This document shows, piece after piece, positions 18,505-26,304 of a stretch of 51,789 nt of DNA (position 1 is the first letter of the stretch; every line of letters begins with the position of its first letter). Location: the NCBI RefSeq assembly GCF_001426905.1, contig NZ_LMFQ01000009.1, forward strand, positions 67,929 to 119,717. The letters run 5' to 3'. The stretch is from Caulobacter sp. Root1455. GTDB lineage: Bacteria > Pseudomonadota > Alphaproteobacteria > Caulobacterales > Caulobacteraceae. The translations under genes and the position numbers were made by a program. The notes under the pieces were generated by a model. That model worked only from the letters and a program-made list of their open reading frames with translations. It did not search any database and was not told the DNA's origin.

Positions 18505-18562
18505 CCCAAGGGCGCCGGCGCTCAGATCGGTTCAAACAACCGTTCTTGGGAGGAACGCCGCC

Positions 18563-19801
18563 ATGCCCGAAGCCTTGATCATCGACGCCTGCCGCACGCC
18601 CCGTGGCATCGGCAAGGTCGGCAAGGGCGCCCTGGCCGACTTCCACCCCCAGCACCTGGCCGCCACGGTGCTGAAGGCCCTGGCCGAGCGCAACAACCTC
18701 AACACCGCCGAAGTCGACGACATCATCTGGGGCACCAGCACCCAGCGCGGCAAGCAGGGCGGCGACCTGGGCCGGATGGCGGCCTTGGACGCCGGCTATG
18801 ACACCAAGGCCAGCGGCATGACCCTGGACCGGTTCTGCGGCTCGGGCATCACCACGGTGAACCTGGCCGCGGCCTCGATCATGTCGGGCATGGAGGACCT
18901 GGTCATCGCCGGCGGGACCGAGATGATGTCCTACACGGCCGCCACCGCCGACCGCACCTCGCCCGGCCTGCTGGACAGCGGCAACCTGCGCCTGCGCGCC
19001 AGGCATCCGCAGAGCCACCAGGGCGTCTGCGCCGACGCCATCGCCACCCTGGAAGGCATTTCGCGCCAGGCGCTGGACGAACTGGCCCTGGTCAGCCAGC
19101 GGCGCGCCGACCAGGCGATCCGCGAAGGCCGCTTCGACCGCGCCCTGGTCCCGGTCTATCGCGACGACGGCTCGATCGCGCTGGACCGCGAGGAGTTCCC
19201 CCGCCCCGAGACCACCCTGGAAGGCCTGGCGGGCCTGAAGGCTTCGTTCGGCGCCATCGCCGGCGTACCGATCGACGAGGCGGGCACCACGCTGGGCGGG
19301 CTGATCAACCAGGTCTATCCGGACCTGAAGATCGAGCACGTGCACCACGCCGGCAACTCGTCGGGCGTGGTCGACGGCGCGGCGGCGGTGCTGCTGGCCT
19401 CTCCGGCCTACGCCGCCAGGCACGGCCTCAAGCCCCGCGCCCGCGTCGTGGCCATGGCCAACATGGGCGACAGCCCGACCCTGATGCTCAACGCCCCCGT
19501 CCCCGCCGCCCGCAAGGTGCTGGCCAAGGCCGGGCTGACCGTCGACGACATCGACCTGTGGGAGATCAACGAAGCCTTCGCCGTGGTGGCCGAGAAGTTC
19601 ATCCGCGACCTGGGCCTCGACCGCGACAAGGTCAATGTCAACGGCGGCGCCATGGCCCTGGGCCATCCGATCGGCGCCACCGGCTCGATCCTGATCGGCA
19701 CGATCCTGGACGAGCTGGAGCGCCGCGACCTCAAGCGCGGCCTGGTGACCATGTGCGCGGCCGGCGGCATGGCCCCGGCGGTGATCGTCGAGCGGGTGTA
19801 A
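18563..19801 (+). CDS. Acetyl-CoA acetyltransferase (thiolase)
   Basis: The 412-residue thiolase has the nucleophile cysteine C92 in LDRFCGSGITT, the histidine in MALGHPIGATGS, and the second cysteine in TMCAAGGMAPA near the C-terminus. It joins or cleaves acyl-CoA chains at the beta-keto position in the cytoplasm. The sequence fits the broad acetyl-CoA acetyltransferase group used in fatty-acid breakdown, but the chain length preference is not visible. GGGAGG nine bases before the ATG gives a strong start. It is monocistronic here, with a palindromic repeat after the stop. Confidence 0.92.
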   Translation: MPEALIIDACRTPRGIGKVGKGALADFHPQHLAATVLKALAERNNLNTAEVDDIIWGTSTQRGKQGGDLGRMAALDAGYDTKASGMTLDRFCGSGITTVNLAAASIMSGMEDLVIAGGTEMMSYTAATADRTSPGLLDSGNLRLRARHPQSHQGVCADAIATLEGISRQALDELALVSQRRADQAIREGRFDRALVPVYRDDGSIALDREEFPRPETTLEGLAGLKASFGAIAGVPIDEAGTTLGGLINQVYPDLKIEHVHHAGNSSGVVDGAAAVLLASPAYAARHGLKPRARVVAMANMGDSPTLMLNAPVPAARKVLAKAGLTVDDIDLWEINEAFAVVAEKFIRDLGLDRDKVNVNGGAMALGHPIGATGSILIGTILDELERRDLKRGLVTMCAAGGMAPAVIVERV

Positions 19802-19811
19802 CTCTAGAAAC

Positions 19812-19940
19812 TCCGCTCATCCCGGCGAATGCCGGGACCCAGATGGAATGGCTCCGGAGCTGACGCCATGAGCGCTGAGCCCCTCCAGTCATCCACTCCG
19901 CTAAGGGATCTGGGTCCCGGCTTTCGCCGGGATGAGCGGA
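19812..19940. repeat. Palindromic intergenic repeat, family D
   Basis: Two inverted blocks lie between the convergent thiolase and DUF1801 genes. CATCCCGGCGAATGCCGGGA with ACCCAGA (from 19818) is mirrored by TCTGGGTCCCGGC...CCGGGATGAG (ending near 19937). Each block is itself a small hairpin. This type of dispersed repeat is common in alphaproteobacterial chromosomes. Confidence 0.8.
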
Positions 19941-19957
19941 TTGGAAAGGCAGCGGCT

Positions 19958-20371
19958 CTAAGCGCGCTTCTTCGCCGCCTTCGGCTTCGAGGCGTTCAGC
20001 GCCGCGGCGGCGCGGAACAGCGCCTTGAACGCCGCCTCGTCGATCGCCTCGCCCTGGCGGAAATCGATGGCCCGCCGGGTGGCGCCTTCGAGGCTGGAGT
20101 TGAACAGGCCCTGAGGATCCTCGACCGACGCGCCCTTGGCGAAGGTGGTCTTCACGGCGGCCTTGTAGGTTTCGCCGGTGCAGACGATCCCGTCGTGCGA
20201 CCACACCGGGATGCCCCATTTCCACTCCTCGACCACGTCGGGGTCGGCCTCGTGGATCAGCTTGCGGATCTTGGCCAGCGTCTCGCCGCGCCAGTCTTCC
20301 AGCGCCTCGATCGCCTTGTCGATCAGCTCGGAAGGAGGTCCCTCCAGCGGGCCGCCCATCTTCTTCTTCAT
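19958..20371 (-). CDS. DUF1801 domain protein (copy 1)
   Basis: The 137-residue protein fits the DUF1801/YdhG-like fold: a helical N-terminus, the aromatic core VVEEWKWGIPVWSHDGIVCT near residues 46-65, and a positively charged tail (KPKAAKKRA). Some family members are called iron-chaperone-like, but no biochemical role is assured. It ends a run of minus-strand genes and lies 25 bases after a second DUF1801 gene. Confidence 0.8.
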   Translation of the reverse strand: MKKKMGGPLEGPPSELIDKAIEALEDWRGETLAKIRKLIHEADPDVVEEWKWGIPVWSHDGIVCTGETYKAAVKTTFAKGASVEDPQGLFNSSLEGATRRAIDFRQGEAIDEAAFKALFRAAAALNASKPKAAKKRA

Positions 20372-20396
20372 GGTCGTCTCACCTCGTACTGGCGGC

Positions 20397-20804
20397 TCAC
20401 ATGCGCTCGCCGGGCAATTGGCTGGCCTGTTTCACCCAATCGATGAACTGGGCCTCGTCGAACGGTTCGTCCTCGTGGATGTGGAAATAGCGCACATCCT
20501 TCTGCTTGGAGCCGACCGGCGGCGGGGGATCGAGCGCCGCGCCGCGGAAGAAGGCCACCTTGATGTATTTGGCGAAGGCATGGAGGCTGAGGAACCAGGT
20601 CGTTTCCTCGACGCCATAGAACGGCGAGTTCCACTTCACCGCCTTGCGCACGCCGGGAACGGCGCCCTCGACCAGCGCGTCGAGCTTGCGCCCGACCTCG
20701 CTCTGCCAGCCCAGCATGGCCGCGATATAGGCCTGGACCGGCGCGTCGCCGTCGCCCTTGGCGATCTGGGGGTTGCCGCCCGACAGCCGTTTCGGCTCGG
20801 CCAT
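20397..20804 (-). CDS. DUF1801 domain protein (copy 2)
   Basis: A 135-residue member of the same broad fold, with VRKAVKWNSPFYGVEETTWFLSL typical of the family core (residues 52-74, quoted here only in part for identity) and a histidine-rich YFHIHEDE segment. It is distinct in sequence from the neighbouring copy, so this is not a recent tandem duplication. It lies 12 bases after a small membrane-protein gene and probably shares the ArsR-led transcript. Confidence 0.78.
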   Translation of the reverse strand: MAEPKRLSGGNPQIAKGDGDAPVQAYIAAMLGWQSEVGRKLDALVEGAVPGVRKAVKWNSPFYGVEETTWFLSLHAFAKYIKVAFFRGAALDPPPPVGSKQKDVRYFHIHEDEPFDEAQFIDWVKQASQLPGERM

Positions 20805-20816
20805 GACCCTCGCTCC

Positions 20817-21032
20817 CTATGCGCTCGCGCGCCGCCTGCTCCGCCCTTTGGCGACATAGGGCAGCACGAACATGTACAGCCCAGTGACCAGAAGCAAGAT
20901 CAGCGGGACCAGCGCGAACAGGCCGACCCACGCCGGGGGCTGCCCCTTGGTCATGACGATCATGTAGCCGATGACGCCCGCCGTGAAGGCGATGGACAGC
21001 CACCGATGGATTTGCCGGATCAGGGCGTTCAT
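20817..21032 (-). CDS. Small two-helix membrane protein
   Basis: The 71-residue product has two predicted membrane helices (about residues 11-27 and 36-59) joined by a short loop containing TKGQPPAW, and a basic C-terminus (KGRSRRRASA). The ATG follows AGAGGAG at a good distance. It lies between the SRPBCC gene and a DUF1801 gene, all on the minus strand. Longer frames reading through this start merge into the SRPBCC region in another frame and are not real. Function is unknown. Confidence 0.75.
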   Translation of the reverse strand: MNALIRQIHRWLSIAFTAGVIGYMIVMTKGQPPAWVGLFALVPLILLLVTGLYMFVLPYVAKGRSRRRASA

Positions 21033-21079
21033 GGGGGAATCTCCTCTGAGAATGAGCCGGGGCGAAGGGCGCGGCGGCC

Positions 21080-21511
21080 CTAGTCCAGGCGCTCCAGCAG
21101 TTGATCCAGGTTGCCGAGGAACGACTTCCAACCGGCATGGGCGCCGCCGTAGGCCTGCTTCTGATCCGGGTTGAAGCCGGCCTGCTCGACGCGCAGATGC
21201 GTGCCCGTGCTGGTCGGGGTCAGGGTAAAGGTCACCACGCTCTGCAGGTTGTAGGCGGCGTCCTCGTGCGCGTAGTTCCAGGTGTAGGACAGGGTCTTGT
21301 TCGGCTCGACGGCCAAGACCTGGCAGTCCAGCACCCCGCCCCATTCGCCGCGCAGGTTGAAGCTGTGGCCCACCTGTGGCTTGAAGTCGTTCTTCATCAG
21401 CCACTCCTCCATCAGGTGCGGCTGGGTCAGCGCCCGCCAGAGCTTTTCGGGGGGATGAGCGATCTCCCGTTCGATGACGACGGAACGCGTTTGCGTCGCG
21501 GTGCTGGTCAT
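21080..21511 (-). CDS. SRPBCC / AHSA1-type START-fold protein
   Basis: The 143-residue protein belongs to the Aha1/SRPBCC lipid- or ligand-binding fold. The start IEREIAHPPEKLWRALTQP (residues about 13-31) and the core LRGEWGGVLDCQVL are typical. Its ATG overlaps the stop of the ArsR gene. ArsR plus SRPBCC is a recurrent gene pair in bacteria, and the SRPBCC partner is thought to handle a small hydrophobic ligand. The ligand here is unknown. Confidence 0.88.
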   Translation of the reverse strand: MTSTATQTRSVVIEREIAHPPEKLWRALTQPHLMEEWLMKNDFKPQVGHSFNLRGEWGGVLDCQVLAVEPNKTLSYTWNYAHEDAAYNLQSVVTFTLTPTSTGTHLRVEQAGFNPDQKQAYGGAHAGWKSFLGNLDQLLERLD

Positions 21512-21831
21512 TGGTCCATCCTGTTGAGCAGGTCCTCGAGATTGTCGAACCGGGTCTCCCAGAACCCGGCCATGCGGCTTGTCCAGTCGACCAACGGGGC
21601 CAGGGCGTTCAGCTGGGCGCTGTAGTGCGTCTGTCGGCCTTCGTGGCGATCGCTCACCAGCCCGGCCGACTTCAGCACGCCCAGGTGCTTGGAGACGGCC
21701 GGCTGCGAGACTCCCGCCAGGGCCGTCAGGGCCCCGACCGTCTGCTCGCCGTCGCGGCACAGCCGCTCGAAGATCCCCCGTCGGGTGGGATCGGCGAGCG
21801 TCCTGAAGAGCACGTCGTGAGCGTCGGTCAT
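21508..21831 (-). CDS. ArsR-family winged-helix regulator
   Basis: A 107-residue regulator with the ArsR winged helix: LADPTRRGIFERL near residues 12-24 and the recognition helix VSQPAVSKHLGVLKSAGL near 41-58. No clustered cysteines of the metal-sensing type are seen, so it is probably not a metal sensor. Two inverted repeats just upstream (21841 and 21864) are likely its own operators. It heads a minus-strand run of SRPBCC, membrane and DUF1801 genes. Confidence 0.9.
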   Translation of the reverse strand: MTDAHDVLFRTLADPTRRGIFERLCRDGEQTVGALTALAGVSQPAVSKHLGVLKSAGLVSDRHEGRQTHYSAQLNALAPLVDWTSRMAGFWETRFDNLEDLLNRMDQ

Positions 21832-21840
21832 GGGAACTGA

Positions 21841-21881
21841 TAACCCGTTGGCTATGGGTTACTCATAACTGGCGAGTTATG
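21841..21881. promoter_or_regulatory. Predicted ArsR autoregulatory operators
   Basis: Two dyads lie 10-50 bases before the ArsR start. TAACCC/GGGTTA spans 21841-21861 with a nine-base spacer, and CATAACT/AGTTATG spans 21864-21881 with spacer GGCG. Paired A/T-rich dyads over the promoter are usual for autoregulating ArsR proteins. Confidence 0.55.
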
Positions 21882-21944
21882 GGTTCGTCAAGAGGGGTGC
21901 TGCGGACATCTTGAAAGGCCCAGCGCCTCACCTCCAGAGCCGTC

Positions 21945-22073
21945 ATCCTCGGACTTGTTCCGAGGACCCCTGCCTCCGCCGCGAAGGCCGTGGGGTGGCG
22001 CGCCAGCGCGCCATTGCGCCGACACCTCAGCTGAACAAGGGATCCTCGGAACAAGTCCGAGGACGACGGGAAT
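21945..22073. repeat. Palindromic intergenic repeat, family E (copy 1)
   Basis: Outer arms GTCATCCTCGGACTTGTTCC... and ...GGAACAAGTCCGAGGACGAC bracket about 80 bp including a block (CCTCCGCCGCGAAGGCCGTGG). A second copy, with the inner block in the other orientation, is at 39546-39673. The gap contains no supported gene. Confidence 0.82.
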
Positions 22074-22127
22074 TTGGGGGACGTGGCCGCGTCGGTCCTT
22101 GGAACATCCGGGACGGAATGGCGCGAA

Positions 22128-22605
22128 ATCAATACCTTGAACTTTCTCGACCAATCTTGTCCTCGGCGCTCGGGCCGCCCCCATACTTGTCCCTGCCCTG
22201 TCGTAGGGGAGGACGTCCGGCCGGCGACCTCGACGTGCGGCGGGGGCGGTCGAGCGGGAAGCGTTCGTCGGTGGTCTTGAGTGACGCTTCGGGCGTCCCG
22301 GGCAGGTTCCCTGAAACATCGGGACGAAGCCCGGGCGGCGAAGGATCGGCGAACGCGCCAGGCGCGGGCTGAAATCGCCCGCGCGGTCCGGACGGGGTTG
22401 CCATCCCTCCGCCCGCCCCCCCTTAGAGCAAAGAATGGGGCCTCCATCGGAGCGGGTTAAAAATCCGCGATCCGAAGGCTCTCGAGCACAGGCCGCGCGG
22501 AGCGCCCGTGACGTGTCGAAACGGTACTCTCCCTCTACCTCTTCCGGGCGCGCCCCGGACGTTCCGCCGCCTCCCCAGCCCGCCGGTTTTCCTGGCGGGG
22601 ACATG
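22128..22605 (+). repeat. Large diverged intergenic repeat (copy 1, plus orientation)
   Basis: This gap region is homologous to the reverse complement of 39115-39500. A block of 44 bases (22437-22480) is identical and can fold into a bulged hairpin with loop around GTTAAAAAT. Other matching segments are AACTTTCTCGACC, GGTCGAGCGGGAAGCG and GTCGAAACGGTA. Short frames cross it in several phases but none has a clear start signal. It may be a degenerate mobile element, a repeat family or a structured RNA. Confidence 0.7.
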
Positions 22606-22649
22606 AACGCGTGCGCGCGCCCGCTTGCTTCCCGTGAACAGTCAAAGTA

Positions 22650-22663
22650 TGACAACGTTATCA
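22650..22663. promoter_or_regulatory. LacI-type operator before the GH3 gene
   Basis: TGACAACGTTATCA is a near-perfect dyad centred on CG, in the AT-rich stretch 134 bases before the GH3 start. LacI-family regulators bind even palindromes with central CG, and one is encoded just after GH3 (25103-26155). Whether that protein binds here is inference. Confidence 0.6.
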
Positions 22664-22796
22664 ATTTTCCACAGAGTTACACATTTAGTTGAAGCGCGCG
22701 TCCAATTTGCCGTGAATAGATAAATTCAAACGCCTTCTGGCAAAATTGATCAAAGAACGTTGCGCACATAGCCAAGACGTCACTGGGAGGAAAAGA

Positions 22797-25061
22797 ATGA
22801 AGCGACAGCAGATGCGCGGCCTGGTGATGGCCCTGATGCTGACCACGGCGCTGCCGACGGTCACCGCCCACGCCCAGGTCGCGACTTCGAGCGCATCGAA
22901 ACCTTGGATGAACACCAAGCTGAGCGCCGATCAGCGCGCCGACCTGATCGTTGCGCGGATGACGCCGGACGAGAAATTGACCCTGGTGTTCGGCTATTTC
23001 GGCTCGAACCAGCAGAAACCCAAGTTCACGCCGCACGCCGAGGCCCGCATGGGTTCGGCAGGCTACATCCCCGGAATCCCCCGCCTGGGCGTGCCCCCGC
23101 AGTGGGAAACCGACGCCGGCGTCGGCGTCGCCACCCAGCGTGAGTCGAGCGATCCCTATCTGGAGCGCACCTCCCTGCCCTCGGGCATCGCCACCGCCGC
23201 GACCTGGAACCCGGACCTGGCCTTCAAGGGCGGCGCGATGATCGGCTCGGAGGCCCGCGCCTCGGGCTTCAACGTCCAGCTGGCCGGCGGTGCCAACCTG
23301 GCCCGCGACCCGCGCAACGGCCGCAACTTCGAATATGGCGGCGAGGATCCGCTGCTGGCCGGCGTGATGGTCGGGGCCCAGATCAGGGGCATCCAGTCCA
23401 ACAACATCATCTCGACCATCAAGCACTGGGCGCTGAACGGCCAGGAGACGAACCGCATGACGGTCAGCTCCAACATCGGCGACGCCGCCGCGCGCCAGTC
23501 CGACCTCCTGGCGTTCGAGTTCGCCATCGAGAAGGCCAGCCCCGGCGCGGTGATGTGCGCCTACAATCGCATCAACAGCATCTACGCCTGCGAGAGCGAC
23601 TACCTGCTGAATGAGGTGCTCAAGAAAGACTGGGGCTATACGGGCTATGTGATGTCGGACTGGGGCGGCACGCACTCGACCGCCAAGGCGGCCAATGCGG
23701 GCCTGGACCAGGAGTCGGCCTACACCTTCGACAAGCAGCCCTTCTTCGGCGCGCCGCTGAAGGCCGCCCTGGCCGACGGTTCGGTGTCGCAGGCGCGCCT
23801 CGACGACATGGCCCGGCGCATCACGCGCTCGATGTTCGCCCACGGCCTGTTCGACCACCCGGTGGTCAAGGGCCCGATCGACTTCGCCGCCCACGCCAAG
23901 GTCACCCAGGCCGACGCGGAAGAAGCCATCGTCCTGCTGAAGAACGACGGCGGCCTTCTCCCGATCGCCAAAAGCGCCAGGAAGATCGTCGTCATCGGCT
24001 CGCATTCCGACGTCGGCGTGCTGTCGGGCGGCGGCTCCTCGCAGGTCTTCCCGGTCGGCGGCATGGCGGTGAAGGGCCTGGGCCCCAAGGGCTTCCCCGG
24101 CCCGATCGTCTATCACCCCTCCTCGCCGCTGAAGGCGCTGCAGGCCAGGAACCCCGCCGCGCGGTTCGCCTATGACGACGGCTCCGATCCGGCCGCCGCC
24201 GCCAAGGCCGCCGCCGGCGCCGATCTGGTGATCGTCTTCGCCCATCAGTGGGCCGCCGAATCCCAGGACTATTCGCTGACCCTGGCCGACGATCAGGACG
24301 CCTTGATCGACGCCGTCGCCGCCGCCAATTCCAAGACCGCGGTGGTCCTGGAAACCGGCGGCCCGGTTCTGATGCCGTGGCTGCCCAAGGTCGGCGCCGT
24401 GGTCGAGGCCTGGTACGCCGGGACCAACGGCGGCGAGGCGATCGCCCGGGTGCTGACCGGCGAGGTCAACCCGTCCGGCCGCCTGCCGATCACCTTCCCG
24501 CGGAGCGCCGACCAACTGCCGCGCCCGGTGATCGATGGGGACCACTCCAAGCCCGAGCTGATGGTCGACGCCAACTACGACATCGAGGGCGCGGCGGTCG
24601 GCTACAAGTGGTTCGACAAGAAGGGCCACCAGCCGCTGTTCGCCTTCGGCCACGGCCTGTCCTACTCGACCTTCGGCTACAGCGACCTGAAGACCTCGGC
24701 GGCCGGCGACACGCTGACCGTCAGCTTCAAGGTGACCAATACGGGCAAGACCGCCGGCAAGGACGTGCCCCAGGTCTATGTCGGGCCCAAGGGCGCCCCC
24801 TTGGATGGAAGAAGTGGCTGGGAGGCGCCGCGTCGCCTGGGCGGCTTCAAGAAGGTCGAGCTCGCCCCCGGCGCCAGCACCACCGTCGCCGTCACCGTCG
24901 ACCCGCGCCTGCTGGCGACCTTCGACTCCAAGGCCAAGGCCTGGACCATCGCCGCCGGCGCCTATGAGGTGTCGCTGGGCGCCTCGTCCCGCGACCTGCG
25001 CGCCAAGGCCGAGGTGACCCTGGCGGCCAAGACGCTGCCGGTGACGTACGACGGCAAGTAA
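22797..25061 (+). CDS. Secreted GH3 beta-glycosidase (beta-glucosidase or beta-xylosidase)
   Basis: The 754-residue enzyme has a signal peptide cut after AHAQ (about residue 27), a GH3 N-terminal barrel, a GH3 C-terminal alpha/beta domain and a fibronectin-III-like C-terminal domain. The nucleophile is D288 in YVMSDWGG. KHWALNGQE (209-217) and the NLARDPRNGRNFEY segment are typical sugar-binding parts. The start ATG follows GGGAGG. It likely removes terminal glucose or xylose from plant oligosaccharides in the periplasm; sequence alone does not settle which. It has its own LacI-type operator and converges on the LacI gene. Confidence 0.9.
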   Translation: MKRQQMRGLVMALMLTTALPTVTAHAQVATSSASKPWMNTKLSADQRADLIVARMTPDEKLTLVFGYFGSNQQKPKFTPHAEARMGSAGYIPGIPRLGVPPQWETDAGVGVATQRESSDPYLERTSLPSGIATAATWNPDLAFKGGAMIGSEARASGFNVQLAGGANLARDPRNGRNFEYGGEDPLLAGVMVGAQIRGIQSNNIISTIKHWALNGQETNRMTVSSNIGDAAARQSDLLAFEFAIEKASPGAVMCAYNRINSIYACESDYLLNEVLKKDWGYTGYVMSDWGGTHSTAKAANAGLDQESAYTFDKQPFFGAPLKAALADGSVSQARLDDMARRITRSMFAHGLFDHPVVKGPIDFAAHAKVTQADAEEAIVLLKNDGGLLPIAKSARKIVVIGSHSDVGVLSGGGSSQVFPVGGMAVKGLGPKGFPGPIVYHPSSPLKALQARNPAARFAYDDGSDPAAAAKAAAGADLVIVFAHQWAAESQDYSLTLADDQDALIDAVAAANSKTAVVLETGGPVLMPWLPKVGAVVEAWYAGTNGGEAIARVLTGEVNPSGRLPITFPRSADQLPRPVIDGDHSKPELMVDANYDIEGAAVGYKWFDKKGHQPLFAFGHGLSYSTFGYSDLKTSAAGDTLTVSFKVTNTGKTAGKDVPQVYVGPKGAPLDGRSGWEAPRRLGGFKKVELAPGASTTVAVTVDPRLLATFDSKAKAWTIAAGAYEVSLGASSRDLRAKAEVTLAAKTLPVTYDGK

Positions 25062-25069
25062 TTGCGGCC

Positions 25070-25095
25070 GGGGACAGGCGCATGCGCCTGTCCCC
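25070..25095. terminator. Bidirectional hairpin between GH3 and LacI genes
   Basis: A perfect 26-base palindrome (13-bp arms beginning GGGGACAGG) fills most of the 41-base gap between two convergent genes. There is no T run on either side. A two-way stop is the simplest reading. Confidence 0.6.
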
Positions 25096-25102
25096 GATCC
25101 CG

Positions 25103-26155
25103 CTATTTCGGCGCCGGCCCCGTCGAGGCTCGCACCATCAGCTCGAACGGCACCAGGGTGTTGCCGGCGATCTGCTTCTCGCCCGCCGCGCTGGCGCAAA
25201 TCAGCATGTCGGCGGCCTTCTCGGCCATCTTGGCCACCGGCTGGCGCACCGCCGTCAGGGACGGCGTGCTCAGCCGCACCCCGATCGTGTCGTCATAGCT
25301 GAGGATCGACAGATCGCCCGGCACGGCCAGGCCGCGCGCCTGGGCGACGCTGACCACGCCCAGCGCCATCTGGTCGTTGGAGGCCATGATCGCGGTCGGC
25401 GGCTCGAGCAGGTCCAGCAACGCCTCGGCTCCCGCCACCCCGGCCTCGAACGTGAAGTCGCCCTTGTAGATCCGTGCGTCCGGCACGGGCAGCCCCGCCG
25501 CCGCCATGGTCGCCTGGAAGGTCTCGACCCGCAGGATCGAGGACGAGAACCTGTAATCGCCGGCGATCATGCCGATGCGCTTGTGGCCCAGGCCCAGCAG
25601 GTGCTTGGTCGCCTGTCGGGCGGCGGCGCGGTCGTCCATGTAGACCCGCGGCCCCTGCCCGCGCACCGGAGTGTTCAGGCGGACGAACGGGATGCTTCGC
25701 TTTTTCAGGGCGCCCAGCACCGCCGGGTTCTCGCAGTTGGGCGGCGTCAGGATCACGCCGTCGGGCTGCAGCGACGACAGCACCGCCGTGATCTGCCGTT
25801 CCAACTGGTCCGACTCGCGGTCGACCAGCTCGAACATCAGGTGGTAGCCCGACTGCTCGCAGCGCAGCATGGCGCCGTACAGCATCTGGTCGATCCACTC
25901 ATTGCCGCGCTCGCTGCGCCAGTTGTCCAGAGTCAGGCGGCGGTCGTTGAAGGCGACCAGCAGGTAGGAACGAGAGCCGGCCATGGTCCGCGCGGCCTTA
26001 CTGGGGCTGTAGCCAAGCTTCTCGACCGCCGCGAGCACCCGCGCCTTCAGGTCCGGCGTGACATTGGGCTCGTCGTTGAGCACCCGCGACACCGTCTTGA
26101 CCGACACGCGCGCCTTTTCGGCGACATGGATGATCGTAGCCGGCCGCTTCGCCAT
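25103..26155 (-). CDS. LacI-family transcriptional regulator (sugar-responsive)
   Basis: The 350-residue repressor has the LacI helix-turn-helix (VAEKARVSVKTVSRVLND near residues 11-28), the hinge helix KAARTMAG, and a periplasmic-binding-protein-like ligand domain with DGVILTPP and ASNDQMALGV. It resembles sugar repressors of Caulobacter such as XylR, but identity is not proven. The ATG follows AGGA. It is divergent from the second oxoglutarate-semialdehyde dehydrogenase, with a CG-centred dyad in between, and convergent with GH3. Control of both neighbours by a pentose or glucoside signal is likely. Confidence 0.88.
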   Translation of the reverse strand: MAKRPATIIHVAEKARVSVKTVSRVLNDEPNVTPDLKARVLAAVEKLGYSPSKAARTMAGSRSYLLVAFNDRRLTLDNWRSERGNEWIDQMLYGAMLRCEQSGYHLMFELVDRESDQLERQITAVLSSLQPDGVILTPPNCENPAVLGALKKRSIPFVRLNTPVRGQGPRVYMDDRAAARQATKHLLGLGHKRIGMIAGDYRFSSSILRVETFQATMAAAGLPVPDARIYKGDFTFEAGVAGAEALLDLLEPPTAIMASNDQMALGVVSVAQARGLAVPGDLSILSYDDTIGVRLSTPSLTAVRQPVAKMAEKAADMLICASAAGEKQIAGNTLVPFELMVRASTGPAPK

Positions 26156-26233
26156 TCAGAATCCTGTTTCCCCCCGGTTCGAACGACCGTAACCGGCGTG
26201 AAACATTCTGTCTGCCCCCAACGCCTTGACGAC

Positions 26234-26251
26234 AATGGGAGCGGTATCATT
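26234..26251. promoter_or_regulatory. LacI-type operator between the regulator and second dehydrogenase
   Basis: AATGGGAGCGGTATCATT is a degenerate dyad around AGCG-GT. It resembles the TGGTAGCGCTAACA-type sites known for Caulobacter XylR (11 of 14 core positions by eye). It lies 54 bases before the TTG start of the dehydrogenase and about 80 bases from the regulator start. Confidence 0.5.
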
Positions 26252-26304
26252 TAAGACCCGAACCGAATTCGAACCACCCCTTCCGAACCACGAGGAACGC
26301 GCCT

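Noticed and set aside
21888..22664. A 258-codon minus-strand frame across the gap before GH3.
   Set aside because: It runs over palindromic and dispersed repeats, lacks a start signal, and the repeat copy at 39115-39500 does not keep the same frame throughout.
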